A DNA stretch of 64,000 nucleotides, from positions 1 through 64,000 of the forward strand of contig NZ_MVDI01000004.1 of assembly GCF_002939305.1 (NCBI RefSeq), written 5' to 3'. Source of the stretch: Chroococcidiopsis sp. TS-821. Its GTDB lineage: Bacteria > Cyanobacteriota > Cyanobacteriia > Cyanobacteriales > Chroococcidiopsidaceae. The position numbers and the translations under genes are program-made. This document shows, piece after piece, positions 33,893 to 43,544 of the stretch. The notes below the pieces were generated by a model, which worked only from the letters and a program-made list of their open reading frames with translations, had not been told where the DNA came from and did not search any database. Every line of letters starts with the position of its first letter. The stretch's first letter is position 1.

Positions 33893-35515
33893 ATGAAGCT
33901 AAAAATAAAGCAACAGAAAAGATGGAGAGATAAAAGGCGACCTTATTCAGCAAGTCGGTACGCGCGCTCCTCAGTCAGAACAAATACATTTTTTGCACAG
34001 TTGCACAAAGCAATCAAGCGGCTATCTCCTACATGGCGAGCTTGCATTCCGCTATCAATTTTTATAGTTTTAGGATGGGGTTATGCTGCTGTTGCACAAG
34101 ATGCGCCTGCTGGTGGTCTTGGCACACCACAAGACTTAATAGATCTTAGAGTTGGCTTAGATACTTTGTGGGTGTGTGTTGCTGCGTTTCTAGTATTCTT
34201 TATGAACGCTGGTTTCGGGATGCTAGAAACTGGCTTTTGTCGTCAAAAAAACGCGGTTAACATTCTGGCAAAAAACTTGATTGTGTTCGCGCTATCGACG
34301 GTTGCATTCTGGGCGATCGGCTTTGCGCTGATGTTTGGCGATGGTAATGCTTTCTTTGGTACAAACGGCTGGTTTTTGACAGGTGCAGACAACAGCCCAG
34401 CCACAGGAGATGCATATCAAGGTGTCTTTAGCGCTCTAAACTGGACAGGCGTTCCCCTTGGTGCAAAATTCTTATTCCAGTTGGTATTCGCGGGTACTGC
34501 GGCAACGATCGTATCTGGAGCCGTTGCGGAGCGCATCAAGTTTATTGACTTTTTGATTTTTAGCCTTTTACTCGTAGGTATCTCCTATCCAATTACAGGT
34601 CACTGGATTTGGGGTGGCGGTTGGCTTGCTGAAGCTGGCTTTTGGGATTTTGCGGGTTCAACCGTTGTTCACTCAGTCGGTGGTTGGGCAGCACTGATGG
34701 GAGCAGCTATCCTAGGTCCTCGTTTAGGTAAATACCAAGATGGCGTTTCGGTCGCCATGCCAGGACACAACATGAGTATTGCAATGTTGGGTTGTCTAAT
34801 CCTGTGGCTAGGCTGGTTTGGGTTTAACCCTGGTTCGACGATGGCAGTCAGCCCCAGTATTGCGCATATTGCCTTAACAACAAATATTGCAGCGTCAACA
34901 GGTGGAATCGCGGCGACAATTGTTGCTTGGGTGTATCTTGGTAAGCCGGACTTGTCAATGATTATTAACGGTATCTTGGCAGGTTTGGTAGCAATTACCG
35001 CGCCTTGTGCATTTGTGAGTTTACCTTGGGCAGCCGTTATTGGTTTGATTGCGGGGATTATTGTCGTCTTCTCCGTAACTTGGTTTGACAAAATCCACAT
35101 TGACGATCCTGTAGGTGCTACCTCGGTTCACCTAGTTTGTGGCATTTGGGGAACGCTAGCGGTTGGTCTTTTTGCCGAAGGTCCTGGCGGTGCGCTGAAT
35201 CTTTATGAAGAAGGTGCTGGTCCTATCCGCGGGTTACTGTTGGGTGGTGGCTTTGGCTCCTTGTGGCCGCAAATTATTGGTGTCCTCTCAGTAGGTGGCT
35301 TTACCGTTTTACTTACAACTATCTTCTGGTACATCCTGAAAGTGACATTGGGAATTCGCGTCACGCCCCAAGAAGAAATCGAAGGTCTGGACATTGGCGA
35401 ACATGGTATGGAAGCTTACAGTGGATTCCTCAAAGAAGCCGATGCAAGCGGCATAGCCGATCCAAGTGCTTATGGTGCAACGCGACGTCCTGGGGATGTG
35501 TCTAGTACTTACTAG
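33893..35515 (+). CDS. amt: Ammonium transporter with a long N-terminal extension
   Basis: This 540-aa Amt/Rh channel has about 11 helices and the motifs [55 protein letters not shown] and [25 protein letters not shown], with the twin-His pore residues. The first ~48 residues ([18 protein letters not shown]...) are strongly basic and absent from many homologues. Residues ~50-70 look like a signal helix ending in [10 protein letters not shown]. The start ATG 33893 has AAGG upstream. The extension might alternatively be an overcalled N-terminus, with initiation at a TTG near residue 38. Confidence 0.96.
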   Translation: MKLKIKQQKRWRDKRRPYSASRYARSSVRTNTFFAQLHKAIKRLSPTWRACIPLSIFIVLGWGYAAVAQDAPAGGLGTPQDLIDLRVGLDTLWVCVAAFLVFFMNAGFGMLETGFCRQKNAVNILAKNLIVFALSTVAFWAIGFALMFGDGNAFFGTNGWFLTGADNSPATGDAYQGVFSALNWTGVPLGAKFLFQLVFAGTAATIVSGAVAERIKFIDFLIFSLLLVGISYPITGHWIWGGGWLAEAGFWDFAGSTVVHSVGGWAALMGAAILGPRLGKYQDGVSVAMPGHNMSIAMLGCLILWLGWFGFNPGSTMAVSPSIAHIALTTNIAASTGGIAATIVAWVYLGKPDLSMIINGILAGLVAITAPCAFVSLPWAAVIGLIAGIIVVFSVTWFDKIHIDDPVGATSVHLVCGIWGTLAVGLFAEGPGGALNLYEEGAGPIRGLLLGGGFGSLWPQIIGVLSVGGFTVLLTTIFWYILKVTLGIRVTPQEEIEGLDIGEHGMEAYSGFLKEADASGIADPSAYGATRRPGDVSSTY

Positions 35516-35557
35516 TTTTGGTTAACGTCCTACTTGTCATTTCTCCATAATTTCTTG

Positions 35558-35584
35558 ACCGTCGCAAGTCTGTGGCGGTTTTTT
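35558..35584 (+). terminator. Rho-independent terminator after amt
   Basis: ACCGTCGC and GTGGCGGT form an imperfect stem around a short loop, followed by TTTTTTG. It is ~40 bases past the amt stop. Confidence 0.6.
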
Positions 35585-35775
35585 GTTGTTTTTAGGTTAT
35601 AGCCATTAAAGAGATGCTTAAGAGTCGCTCGCAGCTCAAAACCATTACCTCTTCATAGCTTTTAATCCTGACTTTTAACCTTTGGGGTATGAGTATTTTA
35701 ACGACAGCATCCAATTGGCGTCTGGGCATTTTATGATCGAGTGTGAGAAGCATCAAAGTACGAGGCAACACCTGC

Positions 35776-36990
35776 ATGGATACAAAAGCTTTTAAGCGAT
35801 CGCTCCAACATTCAGAAAACTACCACCGTAAAGGATTTGGACATCAAGCTGAAGTCGCCACGCAGCTGCAATCGGAATATCAAAGCAATCTCGTGCAGGA
35901 AATTCGCGACAATAACTATACGCTGCAGCGTGGTGATGTCACAATTTATTTAGCAAAAGCCTTCGGGTTTTGCTGGGGTGTTGAACGTGCTGTGGCAATG
36001 GCGTACGAAACTCGCCAGCACTTTCCTCAAGAAAGAATTTGGATTACTAACGAAATTATTCACAATCCTTCCGTGAATCAACGCCTGCGCGAAATGCAAG
36101 TCGGATTTATTCCGGTAGAAAATGGCAAAAAAGACTTTTCGGTTGTTGAATCGGGAGACGTCGTAATTCTTCCGGCTTTTGGTGCGAGTGTTCAAGAGAT
36201 GCAACTATTAAATGACAAAAGTTGCACGATTGTTGATACAACTTGTCCTTGGGTATCTAAAGTTTGGAACACCGTAGAGAAGCACAAAAAAGGCGAATAT
36301 ACGTCGATTATTCATGGTAAATACAACCACGAAGAGACGCTAGCAACAAGTTCGTTTGCTGGAAAATACTTGATTGTTTTGAATTTGGCACAAGCGGAAT
36401 ACGTTGCCAATTACATTCTCAATGGCGGCGATAAAGATGAATTTTTAGCGAAATTTAGCCGCGCTTGTTCCGCAGGCTTTGACCCCGATCGCGACTTAGA
36501 ACGCGTCGGAATTGCTAATCAAACAACAATGCTCAAAAGTGAAACCGAGCAAATCGGGAAACTCTTTGAGCGTACAATGTTGAAAAAATATGGTCCGACA
36601 GCTTTAAACGACCATTTCCAAAGCTTCAATACGATTTGCGATGCAACACAAGAACGCCAAGATGCGATGTTTGAGCTAGTCGAAGAAAAACTCGACTTAA
36701 TGGTTGTAATTGGCGGCTTTAATTCTTCTAACACGACGCACTTGCAAGAAATTGCCGTAGAACGCGAAATTCCGTCATATCATATCGACAGTGCCGATCG
36801 CATTGGTCCAGGTAATTGTGTAGAACACCGACAACTCAGTGGAGAACTGGTAGTTACAGAAAACTGGCTACCAGAAGGCGCGATCGCAATTGGTATCACT
36901 TCTGGCGCTTCTACGCCTGATAAAGTCGTAGCCGACGTCGTGCAAAAGATATTTGATATCAAGCTCAACTTAGCTACAATATACTGCTAA
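35776..36990 (+). CDS. ispH: 4-Hydroxy-3-methylbut-2-enyl diphosphate reductase
   Basis: The ~404-aa enzyme of the cyanobacterial long form starts [22 protein letters not shown]. The motifs [32 protein letters not shown] and [16 protein letters not shown] hold the three Fe-S cysteines, and NGG...[23 protein letters not shown] is also present. It makes IPP and DMAPP in the last MEP-pathway step, so it feeds carotenoid and phytol synthesis. ATG 35776 matches the family start, while the upstream in-frame GTG region adds eleven unlikely residues. Confidence 0.96.
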   Translation: MDTKAFKRSLQHSENYHRKGFGHQAEVATQLQSEYQSNLVQEIRDNNYTLQRGDVTIYLAKAFGFCWGVERAVAMAYETRQHFPQERIWITNEIIHNPSVNQRLREMQVGFIPVENGKKDFSVVESGDVVILPAFGASVQEMQLLNDKSCTIVDTTCPWVSKVWNTVEKHKKGEYTSIIHGKYNHEETLATSSFAGKYLIVLNLAQAEYVANYILNGGDKDEFLAKFSRACSAGFDPDRDLERVGIANQTTMLKSETEQIGKLFERTMLKKYGPTALNDHFQSFNTICDATQERQDAMFELVEEKLDLMVVIGGFNSSNTTHLQEIAVEREIPSYHIDSADRIGPGNCVEHRQLSGELVVTENWLPEGAIAIGITSGASTPDKVVADVVQKIFDIKLNLATIYC

Positions 36991-37107
36991 CTAACTGTAG
37001 CGCGTGCGATCGCGCTCGCATGAGGAATTGTTGCGCTTTTCAAGGTTCAACTAACCCGCACGCACTAAGTCATACGCGCGATCGCTATTTTTTTGAAGAC
37101 ACTAGAA

Positions 37108-37704
37108 TTAAACTGCCATTAATTCAGCATGTTCAATGCGGGTTCCCAAAACTTTGAGAAACTCAGCCAGCCACCGAGGATGCGCAGGCCAAGCTGGAGC
37201 TGTCACTAATTTACCATCGACAACAGCTTCAGTTACTGGTACCTCCACAAACTGTCCGCCTGCGGCTTGAACTTCGGGCGCACATGCTGGATAAGCACTG
37301 CAACGCTTTCCACGAATGACTCCTGCTGCTGCTAAAAGTTGCGCGCCGTGGCAAATAGCTGCAATTGGTTTGTTGGCGTTGGCAAAGTGTTGAACGATCG
37401 CAATAACCTCTTGATGAAGTCGAATATACTCTGGAGCGCGACCACCAGGAATAACCAAAGCATCGTATTCCGCAGGCTGAACCTCAGCAAAATTAGCGTT
37501 GAGCGTAAAGTTATGTCCTGGCTTTTCTGAATAGGTTTGATCGCCTTCAAAGTCATGAACAGCCGTGCGTACAGACTCTCCAGACTTTTTATTAGGGCAA
37601 ACTGCGTGAACGGTATGACCTACCATCTGCAACGCCTGAAAGGGTACCATCACTTCATAATCTTCCACAAAGTCTCCAACCAGCATCAAAATCTTGGCAG
37701 CCAT
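37108..37704 (-). CDS. DJ-1/PfpI family protein
   Basis: The 198-aa protein has [44 protein letters not shown] near the start, [15 protein letters not shown] and [15 protein letters not shown], whose Cys is the nucleophile. That gives the PfpI/YhbO-like group of the DJ-1 superfamily (protease, chaperone or deglycase). ATG 37704 has the strong AAAGGAGGA site. An earlier in-frame ATG (37737) would lie before the ribosome site. It stands alone. Confidence 0.93.
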   Translation of the reverse strand: MAAKILMLVGDFVEDYEVMVPFQALQMVGHTVHAVCPNKKSGESVRTAVHDFEGDQTYSEKPGHNFTLNANFAEVQPAEYDALVIPGGRAPEYIRLHQEVIAIVQHFANANKPIAAICHGAQLLAAAGVIRGKRCSAYPACAPEVQAAGGQFVEVPVTEAVVDGKLVTAPAWPAHPRWLAEFLKVLGTRIEHAELMAV

Positions 37705-37951
37705 ATTCTGTCCTCCTTTGCTTGATTTATAGTTCATCTATTTTTTGACTGTAAGCCAACAGAATTTTTTTTTCAGTAGCAACAATAAAATGTAATTTAC
37801 AAGTTACACAGTGGTTATTGAAGATGGCGCAGTAGAAATGCGTTTACCGCGCTTAGATGTTCTGCTGCTGCGGGCACTAAGCGAATTCTTCCTAAAAAGA
37901 CCTTGATTTAGCTAAAATTAACAAAATCTTTCCTGCTAACGATGACTGCCG

Positions 37952-38845
37952 CTAATTGATATGAGAGTCAGTACGATCTTTAGCTGGATAGCGGTCGTTA
38001 AATTGCGCTTGATTGTAGTAATAAAGTGTCCGAATGGGGTAAGGAATATTAATTCCAGCTTGGTCGCACGCTTTCTTTAGGGCAATAATTACCCGCGTTC
38101 TCGTTTGGCGTACCTGGATTTTTTGTGGGGCACTCCAGTAACGCACTACTAACTCGATTGCACTATCACCAAATGCTACTGCATCAACTTCCGGAGGTGG
38201 ACTTGGCAAAACACCTTTAACCTGCTTGACCGTCTCCAGCAACAAATCAATTGCACTTGCTAAATCAGTACTATAGTCAACGCCTAACTCTAAGTCAGTT
38301 CGACGGTGTGGCATTGCAGTCAGTACCTGCACCGAACTTGTAAAGACGATCGCATTAGGAATCAGTACGCGTTCCCCTTGGTAAGTTCTTATTTGAGTCG
38401 AGCGAATCGTAATATCTTCTACAGTTCCTTCTGAACCATTAACTATTATTTGATCGCCCAATCGGAAAGGTTCATTCAAAAGTAATAACACGCCTGCTAA
38501 AAAGTTTTTAAAAATGTCTTGAAAAGCAAAACCAAAGGCAACTGAACCTAAGCCAAGTAAACCAATAATATCTCCTAGCCGCAAATCTGGAAATGCAAGA
38601 ACACACGCAAGGAGAATACCGGCTACCCAAGTTGCAACATGAGTAATCTGAATAAGAAGCGATCGCAGCGATTGACTTTTAACTACTCGCTTTGTTGCTA
38701 CATGAGTCATTCTGCGCGTAACATTCGCCGCATAACGCGTCAAAAACAAAATAATAATTGCTGCGGCAAAGGCTGGAAGTGCTTCAATAGTATTACCTAA
38801 CAATTGTAACAAACTTGCTTGTACTTCTTGAATTAGAGCATTCAT
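37952..38845 (-). CDS. Mechanosensitive ion channel (MscS family)
   Basis: The 297-aa protein has three N-terminal membrane helices (about residues 20-42, 65-85 and 90-118). The pore helix LGLGSVAFGFAFQDIFKNFLAGVLLLLNEPFRLGD follows, then the beta domain with GSEGTVEDITIRSTQIRTYQGERVLIPNAIVF. This is the core of MscS, which releases osmolytes on hypo-osmotic shock. The C-terminal cytoplasmic part ends IPYPIRTLYYYNQ. It is not a long MscK type. The next gene on its 5' side is a carotenoid oxygenase on the other strand. Confidence 0.94.
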   Translation of the reverse strand: MNALIQEVQASLLQLLGNTIEALPAFAAAIIILFLTRYAANVTRRMTHVATKRVVKSQSLRSLLIQITHVATWVAGILLACVLAFPDLRLGDIIGLLGLGSVAFGFAFQDIFKNFLAGVLLLLNEPFRLGDQIIVNGSEGTVEDITIRSTQIRTYQGERVLIPNAIVFTSSVQVLTAMPHRRTDLELGVDYSTDLASAIDLLLETVKQVKGVLPSPPPEVDAVAFGDSAIELVVRYWSAPQKIQVRQTRTRVIIALKKACDQAGINIPYPIRTLYYYNQAQFNDRYPAKDRTDSHIN

Positions 38846-39186
38846 AAATCAAAAAATTAACAAAAGCTATTTGCCGATTTTAATATTTTTTGAATGTATA
38901 TCCGTTTAAATTAGAGTCTTGATAGGAATTATAAAACCTAATTTAGTAGTTTATTCGTGATTTAAAAAATAACTTATGATTTCGTAGAAATAGCTAAAGA
39001 TAGATTCTAAAAAACTTTTATTTATAATTTTAATTATGGATAGATAAAATAATAAACATATCCTTAAAAGATAATGTCAAAAGAATTTATGCGAAATTTG
39101 TACAGGTAATTCTCAAGTAGCTACAAGTAAAAGTGCATTCTTGCTAACCTAGGGAAAGACATTGCAGTATGCACGTAAGCTAAAGA
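38846..39186. other. 341-bp AT-rich intergenic region
   Basis: It is notably A+T rich, with several TTTAAA- and TAATTT-type tracts, and divergent to both flanking genes, so it should hold promoters for mscS and the oxygenase. I identify no specific sites. Confidence 0.4.
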
Positions 39187-40611
39187 ATGTACGTAAAAGG
39201 TGAACCAGCTACACGAACTTGGGCGAAAGCGATCGCTCAACCTGCCAAAGAATTTCCACTGACGACGTTACCTATCCTTGCAGGTAAAATTCCTGCCAAT
39301 CTGCGCGGTACGTTATATCGCAATGGTCCTGCACGACTCGAACGCGGTACAACGCGCGTAGGACACTGGTTTGATGGTGACGGTGCAATTCTCGCAGTCA
39401 ATTTTACTGACACTGACGCTACAGCCTTATATCGTTATGTACAAACACAAGGTTATCAGGAAGAAGCCGCAGCAGGGCAATTCCTCTATGGTAACTATGG
39501 CATGACTGCACCAGGACCAATTTGGAACCAATGGTTCAAACCCATAAAAAATGCAGCAAATACATCCGTCTTGGCACTTCCTGATAAACTATTAGCGCTA
39601 TGGGAAGGTGGCAATCCCTACGCGCTTGATTTGAAAACGCTACAAACTTGGGGAAGCGACGATTTAGGTGGATTGCAAGATAACTTACCCTATTCTGCTC
39701 ACCCTAAAATTGACGCTCAAACTGGCGAGATCTTTAACTTTGGAATTACTCCTGGCTTGAATGCGACACTGAACCTTTATAAAAGCGACGCCACGGGCAG
39801 AATTTTGCAACGCGCAGCATTTCCCCTCAAAGGCGTTCCACTCGTGCATGATTTCGTTTTAGCAGGCGAGTATCTGGTGTTTTTTATCCCTCCAGTGCGG
39901 CTCAACGCCTTACCAATTCTTATCGGCTGGAGTAATTTTAGCGATTCCTTAGAATGGCAACCGCAACTTGGGACAGAGTTTTTAGTATTCGACCGCAATC
40001 TCGCACTAGTTTGTCGAGGCGAAACAGAACCTTGGTATCAATGGCATTTTGCGAATGGCTACGTAGACGATCGCGGTAATATCATCGTTGACGTTGTCCG
40101 CTATGAAGATTTTCAAACAAATCAATATCTCAAAGAAGTTGCTACTGGGGAAACGCATACTGTTGCAAAAAGTGCACTGTGGAAAATACGTCTCGATCCC
40201 CGCGCGAGTAAAGTGACAGCGAGTGAAAATATCTTAGACCGTCATTGTGAATTTCCGGTCATTCCTCCACACGTCGTTGGTAAAGAACCACAGCAAATTT
40301 ATCTTTCTGTACATCGTCCGGGTGTTGATGCGCGCAAAGAATTGTTTGGGGCGATCGCGCGTTTTGACTATCAAACTCAAACGTTCGCGATCGCTGACTG
40401 TGGTGAAAACCGCTATCCTACTGAACCTATTTTTGCTTTCGATCCTGAAAATCCAGATCGAGGTTGGGTTGTGACTGTTGTCTATGATGGTAATACTGAT
40501 AGTAGTGAAGTTTGGATATTTGGCGATCGCTTAACAGAACCCCCAATTTGCCGTCTAGGACTACCTAGTGTAGTTCCAATGGGATTTCACGGTACGTGGA
40601 AACCAGCATAG
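39187..40611 (+). CDS. Carotenoid oxygenase family protein (apocarotenoid-cleaving)
   Basis: The 474-aa enzyme has the RPE65/ACO beta-propeller motifs: LPILAGKIPANLRGTLYRNGPARLERG, HWFDGDGAILAVNF, GNPYALD and AHPKID. The metal-site histidines are seen in SAHPKID, GVPLVHDFVL, VIPPHVVG and MGFHGTWKP. An Fe(II) ion cleaves apocarotenoids into retinal or related aldehydes. The ACO-type start MYVKGEPATRTWAKAIAQP is consistent with the cyanobacterial apocarotenoid-15,15'-oxygenase. It may serve retinal supply, which is inference. Confidence 0.94.
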   Translation: MYVKGEPATRTWAKAIAQPAKEFPLTTLPILAGKIPANLRGTLYRNGPARLERGTTRVGHWFDGDGAILAVNFTDTDATALYRYVQTQGYQEEAAAGQFLYGNYGMTAPGPIWNQWFKPIKNAANTSVLALPDKLLALWEGGNPYALDLKTLQTWGSDDLGGLQDNLPYSAHPKIDAQTGEIFNFGITPGLNATLNLYKSDATGRILQRAAFPLKGVPLVHDFVLAGEYLVFFIPPVRLNALPILIGWSNFSDSLEWQPQLGTEFLVFDRNLALVCRGETEPWYQWHFANGYVDDRGNIIVDVVRYEDFQTNQYLKEVATGETHTVAKSALWKIRLDPRASKVTASENILDRHCEFPVIPPHVVGKEPQQIYLSVHRPGVDARKELFGAIARFDYQTQTFAIADCGENRYPTEPIFAFDPENPDRGWVVTVVYDGNTDSSEVWIFGDRLTEPPICRLGLPSVVPMGFHGTWKPA

Positions 40612-40679
40612 AATTGAATTTAGACAGCGAATAAATTTGCTGCTAAGCAAACAAAGTCCACCTGCGCAAACTAGTAATT

Positions 40680-41165
40680 TTAGCTTTGACAGGAACTGAC
40701 ATTCTTGACCTCTGTTATATCAAGAAATGCTCTCCAGTTCTGTGGTTGCATGAAGTTTAAGTACTCTAACGCGAAGTCTGGTGGCAGAAATTCTAACATT
40801 AATTTATTCTCTATCCAAAATTCGATGACATGAAACGAGCCGCGATTGTTCTTTCTGACTAACCAACCTTCTCGCGCGCCTATATCTGCTATTTTTTCAT
40901 AGCTAATTGGCACCGAAATAGCAGCGTGAACGGCGGTAAATGCACTAGATGAACTATTATGTGAAAATGTTGCTTCTTCAACTCCGGGAATTAATTCAGT
41001 TCCCATAGGATACAGTTCTATTGCTGTACCATACTCATCATCAGCAAGTACAATATAGCTTCCTGGATGCGGTGGAAAAGGAAGTGAATATCCGTGACAA
41101 ATCTGTGCTAAAACCTCAGCAACATGAAACGGACGATCGACAGCAATCGAAATATGATGGAGCAT
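40680..41165 (-). CDS. VOC/glyoxalase-like protein
   Basis: The 161-aa protein begins MLHHISIAVDRPFHVAEVLAQICHG, the typical beta-alpha start of the vicinal-oxygen-chelate fold. GSYIVLADDEYGTAIELYPMGTEL and VIEFWIENKLMLEFLPP supply further paired strands, with metal-ligand-like His and Glu. Enzyme identity is not evident. ATG 41165 has AAGGATT upstream, whereas the earlier ATG 41186 does not. I rate the superfamily assignment as probable, function unknown. Confidence 0.7.
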   Translation of the reverse strand: MLHHISIAVDRPFHVAEVLAQICHGYSLPFPPHPGSYIVLADDEYGTAIELYPMGTELIPGVEEATFSHNSSSSAFTAVHAAISVPISYEKIADIGAREGWLVRKNNRGSFHVIEFWIENKLMLEFLPPDFALEYLNFMQPQNWRAFLDITEVKNVSSCQS

Positions 41166-41186
41166 AAAAAAATCAATCCTTAACAT

Positions 41187-41715
41187 TAAATGTTGTCATT
41201 ATTTAACTAAGGAGGTCAATTAGTTATCAGTTTTTCTACAGATAAAAGCCGCGTTGTTCCAGATGGGTCGTCAAAATTTCATTGTTTCTTAATAAAGCCT
41301 GAGAGGTAAACTAAAGTTACAATATGCTCTAATACCGTTTCGCTTTAAAGTTGCTACAAATAGACCGCAGAGGAGCAGAGGACGCAGAGGGGCAGAGGGG
41401 TAGAGGAGAAGTTAATTGTAGTTCTTATTTAGAGAAATGGTATAACTCACTTCTCACTTTGACCTCAAAACTGCAGGTCTACATAATGTCCTCTGCCATT
41501 CCTGAGATTCAGAGTTTCAAAGAAAATTGACATTCAAAACACATTTAGGTTTAAGGTTTGTGTTGGTAGGCGATCGCTGATACCTTCTCTTGGCTAAGCT
41601 ATGAAAATGTCAAAATTTTGTAGGGTGTCACTCTTAAGTGTGCTACACATAAAGCACCGCATTTCGGCTTGGACATAAATGAAAAGGACATCAGATTTAA
41701 AAGAGATTGGGAAAT
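41187..41715. other. 529-bp intergenic region upstream of hemJ
   Basis: Apart from the element at 41330-41445 it contains no recognised gene. One HIP1 octamer lies near 41570 and the promoter of the hemJ unit should be in the last ~150 bases. Confidence 0.4.
41330..41445 (+). repeat. MITE-like inverted-repeat element, copy 2 (116 bp)
   Basis: TAATACCGTTTC and GAAATGGTATAA bound a core of GCAGAGG/GGCAGAG units. It is the reverse complement of 9638-9745 with an 8-bp insertion in the core. The elements lie 31 kb apart and neither interrupts a gene. Confidence 0.85.
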
Positions 41716-42282
41716 ATGGCTTATTACTGGTTTAAAGCATTTCATCTTGTCGGTATTGTGGTTTGGTTTGCGGGATTGTTTTACTTAGTGCGCTTGTTTA
41801 TTTATCACGTTGAGGCGAATGAACAACCCGAACCAGCGCAAACAATTCTCAAAAATCAGTACCAGCTGATGGAAAAACGGCTGTACAACATCATTACTAC
41901 ACCTGGAATGCTGGTAACGGTAGCAATGGCGATCGGGTTAATTAGCACGGAACCGGAAGTACTCAAAGAAGGTTGGCTACATATTAAACTGCTATTAGTT
42001 GTCTTATTGATCGGCTACCATCACTATTGCAGTCGCTTAATGAAGCAATTAGCAAAAAACGAGTGTCGCTGGAGTAGTCAACAGCTACGCGCTTTAAATG
42101 AAGCACCAACTGTGTTTCTTGTAGCAATCGTGTTACTAGCTGTATTCAAAAACAATTTACCCACAGATATTACAGCGTGGGGAATTTTAGCGATGATCGT
42201 GGCGATGGCAGTTGCGATTCAACTTTATGCGAGAAAGCGCAGACTTGACAAAGAAAAACTCATGACACAACCACAAGAGTAG
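41716..42282 (+). CDS. hemJ: Protoporphyrinogen IX oxidase HemJ
   Basis: This ~188-aa membrane protein begins MAYYWFKAFHLVGIVVWFAGLFYLVRLFIYHVEA, the HemJ/UPF0093 signature with the conserved His in the first helix. It also has EKRLYNIITTPGMLVTVAMAI, EGWLHIKLLLVVLLIGYHHYC and LRALNEAPTVFLVAIVLLAV. HemJ replaces HemG/HemY in most cyanobacteria and oxidises protoporphyrinogen IX for heme and chlorophyll. Length is normal with four to five helices. ATG 41716 is preferred over an in-frame TTG 9 bases upstream. The methyltransferase gene begins 40 bases after its stop. Confidence 0.95.
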   Translation: MAYYWFKAFHLVGIVVWFAGLFYLVRLFIYHVEANEQPEPAQTILKNQYQLMEKRLYNIITTPGMLVTVAMAIGLISTEPEVLKEGWLHIKLLLVVLLIGYHHYCSRLMKQLAKNECRWSSQQLRALNEAPTVFLVAIVLLAVFKNNLPTDITAWGILAMIVAMAVAIQLYARKRRLDKEKLMTQPQE

Positions 42283-42290
42283 TTGTTAGG

Positions 42291-42306
42291 ATGGGCTATT
42301 GCCCAT
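42291..42306 (+). promoter_or_regulatory. Perfect hairpin between hemJ and the methyltransferase gene
   Basis: ATGGGC, a TATT loop and GCCCAT form a 6-bp-stem hairpin nine bases after the hemJ stop and before the likely GTG start. It has no T-run, so it could affect mRNA stability or translation rather than end transcription. Confidence 0.4.
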
Positions 42307-42321
42307 CTTAGTTTCAAAAGT

Positions 42322-43449
42322 GTGAATTTTAGCTACTTTGCAACAGTGCAACGCGGACTAGAACCCGTTGCAGCGCAAGAATTAGAACGTTTAGGCGCAA
42401 AAGAAGTACGCCCTGACTTTACTGGAGTACATTTTGTTGGCGATCGCGCGCTACTATACCGCGTCAATCTTTGGGCAAGAACAATTTTTAGAGTTCTCGT
42501 ACCCGTGCGGGAATTCTACTGCCCTAATTCAGATACTCTCTATCAAGAAATCCAAAAAATTGCCTGGGACGAGTACCTCCAGCCAAATAATACATTAGCC
42601 GTTACCTGCACAGGCGGCAATCAAAAACTCAACCACACGCACTTTACCGCGTTACAGGTCAAAAATGCGATCGTAGACCAACAGCGTCGCAAATTCGGTC
42701 AAAGATCGAGCGTTGAGGTGCAAAATCCTGATATATCGATCAATGTTCATATTTATCAAGACCACTGTACTGTGAGTTTAGACAGTTCCGGTACAAGTTT
42801 GCATCGACGCGGCTATCGCCAGGCGATGGGTGCTGCGCCCCTAAAGGAAACGCTTGCGGCTGCGCTTTTAGAAATTGTCGAATGGAATAGCAATTTGCCG
42901 TTGTTAGATCCATTATGCGGTTCAGGAACCTTACCAATTGAGGCAGCGTTAAAAGCATTGAATATCGCGCCGGGTTTATTTCGACAAAAATTCAGCTTGC
43001 AAAACTTTCCTGATTTTGATTCTCAATTATGGCAGCAGCTACTAAAAGAAGCGCAAAACAGTAGATTATCAAAACTACCAGCACCGATTTGGGGAAGCGA
43101 TCGCGACCCTCATGTCTTAGCTCAAGCACATAGTAATGCTCAGCGCTGTGGTATTGAACATCAAATTAAGTTTGCTCAAACAGAATTGTCGCACCTTGAA
43201 GCGCCAGCAGATCGCGGCATTCTGATTTGTAATCCTCCTTATGGGGAACGTTTGGGAGATGTAAAAGAACTCGGTGCGTTTTATAAAATGCTTGGCGATG
43301 TGTTTAAGCAACGCTTCAAAGGCTGGACAGCGTTTGTTTTAACAGGTAACAAAGAACTAGCGAAAAAAATTGGATTGAAAGCATCGCGGCGCATTCCTGT
43401 CTACAACGGTGCTTTAGCGTGTACGTTACTCAAGTACGAACTGTATTAA
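42322..43449 (+). CDS. THUMP-domain RNA methyltransferase (RlmL-like)
   Basis: The protein has a THUMP-like N-terminus (about residues 1-150, FSYFATVQRGLEPVAAQELERLGAKEVRPDFTGVHFVGD...). A Rossmann SAM domain follows, with LLDPLCGSGTLPIEAALKALNIAPG and the N6-methyltransferase-type motif NPPYGERLG. This matches the 23S rRNA (RlmL-like) class I methyltransferases that modify guanine; the exact site is unknown. I prefer GTG 42322, because upstream codons from TTG 42283 include the hairpin ATGGGC-TATT-GCCCAT. The 375-residue product fits the family length. Confidence 0.88.
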   Translation: MNFSYFATVQRGLEPVAAQELERLGAKEVRPDFTGVHFVGDRALLYRVNLWARTIFRVLVPVREFYCPNSDTLYQEIQKIAWDEYLQPNNTLAVTCTGGNQKLNHTHFTALQVKNAIVDQQRRKFGQRSSVEVQNPDISINVHIYQDHCTVSLDSSGTSLHRRGYRQAMGAAPLKETLAAALLEIVEWNSNLPLLDPLCGSGTLPIEAALKALNIAPGLFRQKFSLQNFPDFDSQLWQQLLKEAQNSRLSKLPAPIWGSDRDPHVLAQAHSNAQRCGIEHQIKFAQTELSHLEAPADRGILICNPPYGERLGDVKELGAFYKMLGDVFKQRFKGWTAFVLTGNKELAKKIGLKASRRIPVYNGALACTLLKYELY

Positions 43450-43544
43450 GCTCCAGCGAACCATAGCCTCAGTGTCACCAAGCGCTGCCAACAAAAATCT
43501 ATAATTAAAATTTGGATGCTGTCTTCTATCTTGACTAGATCGCG

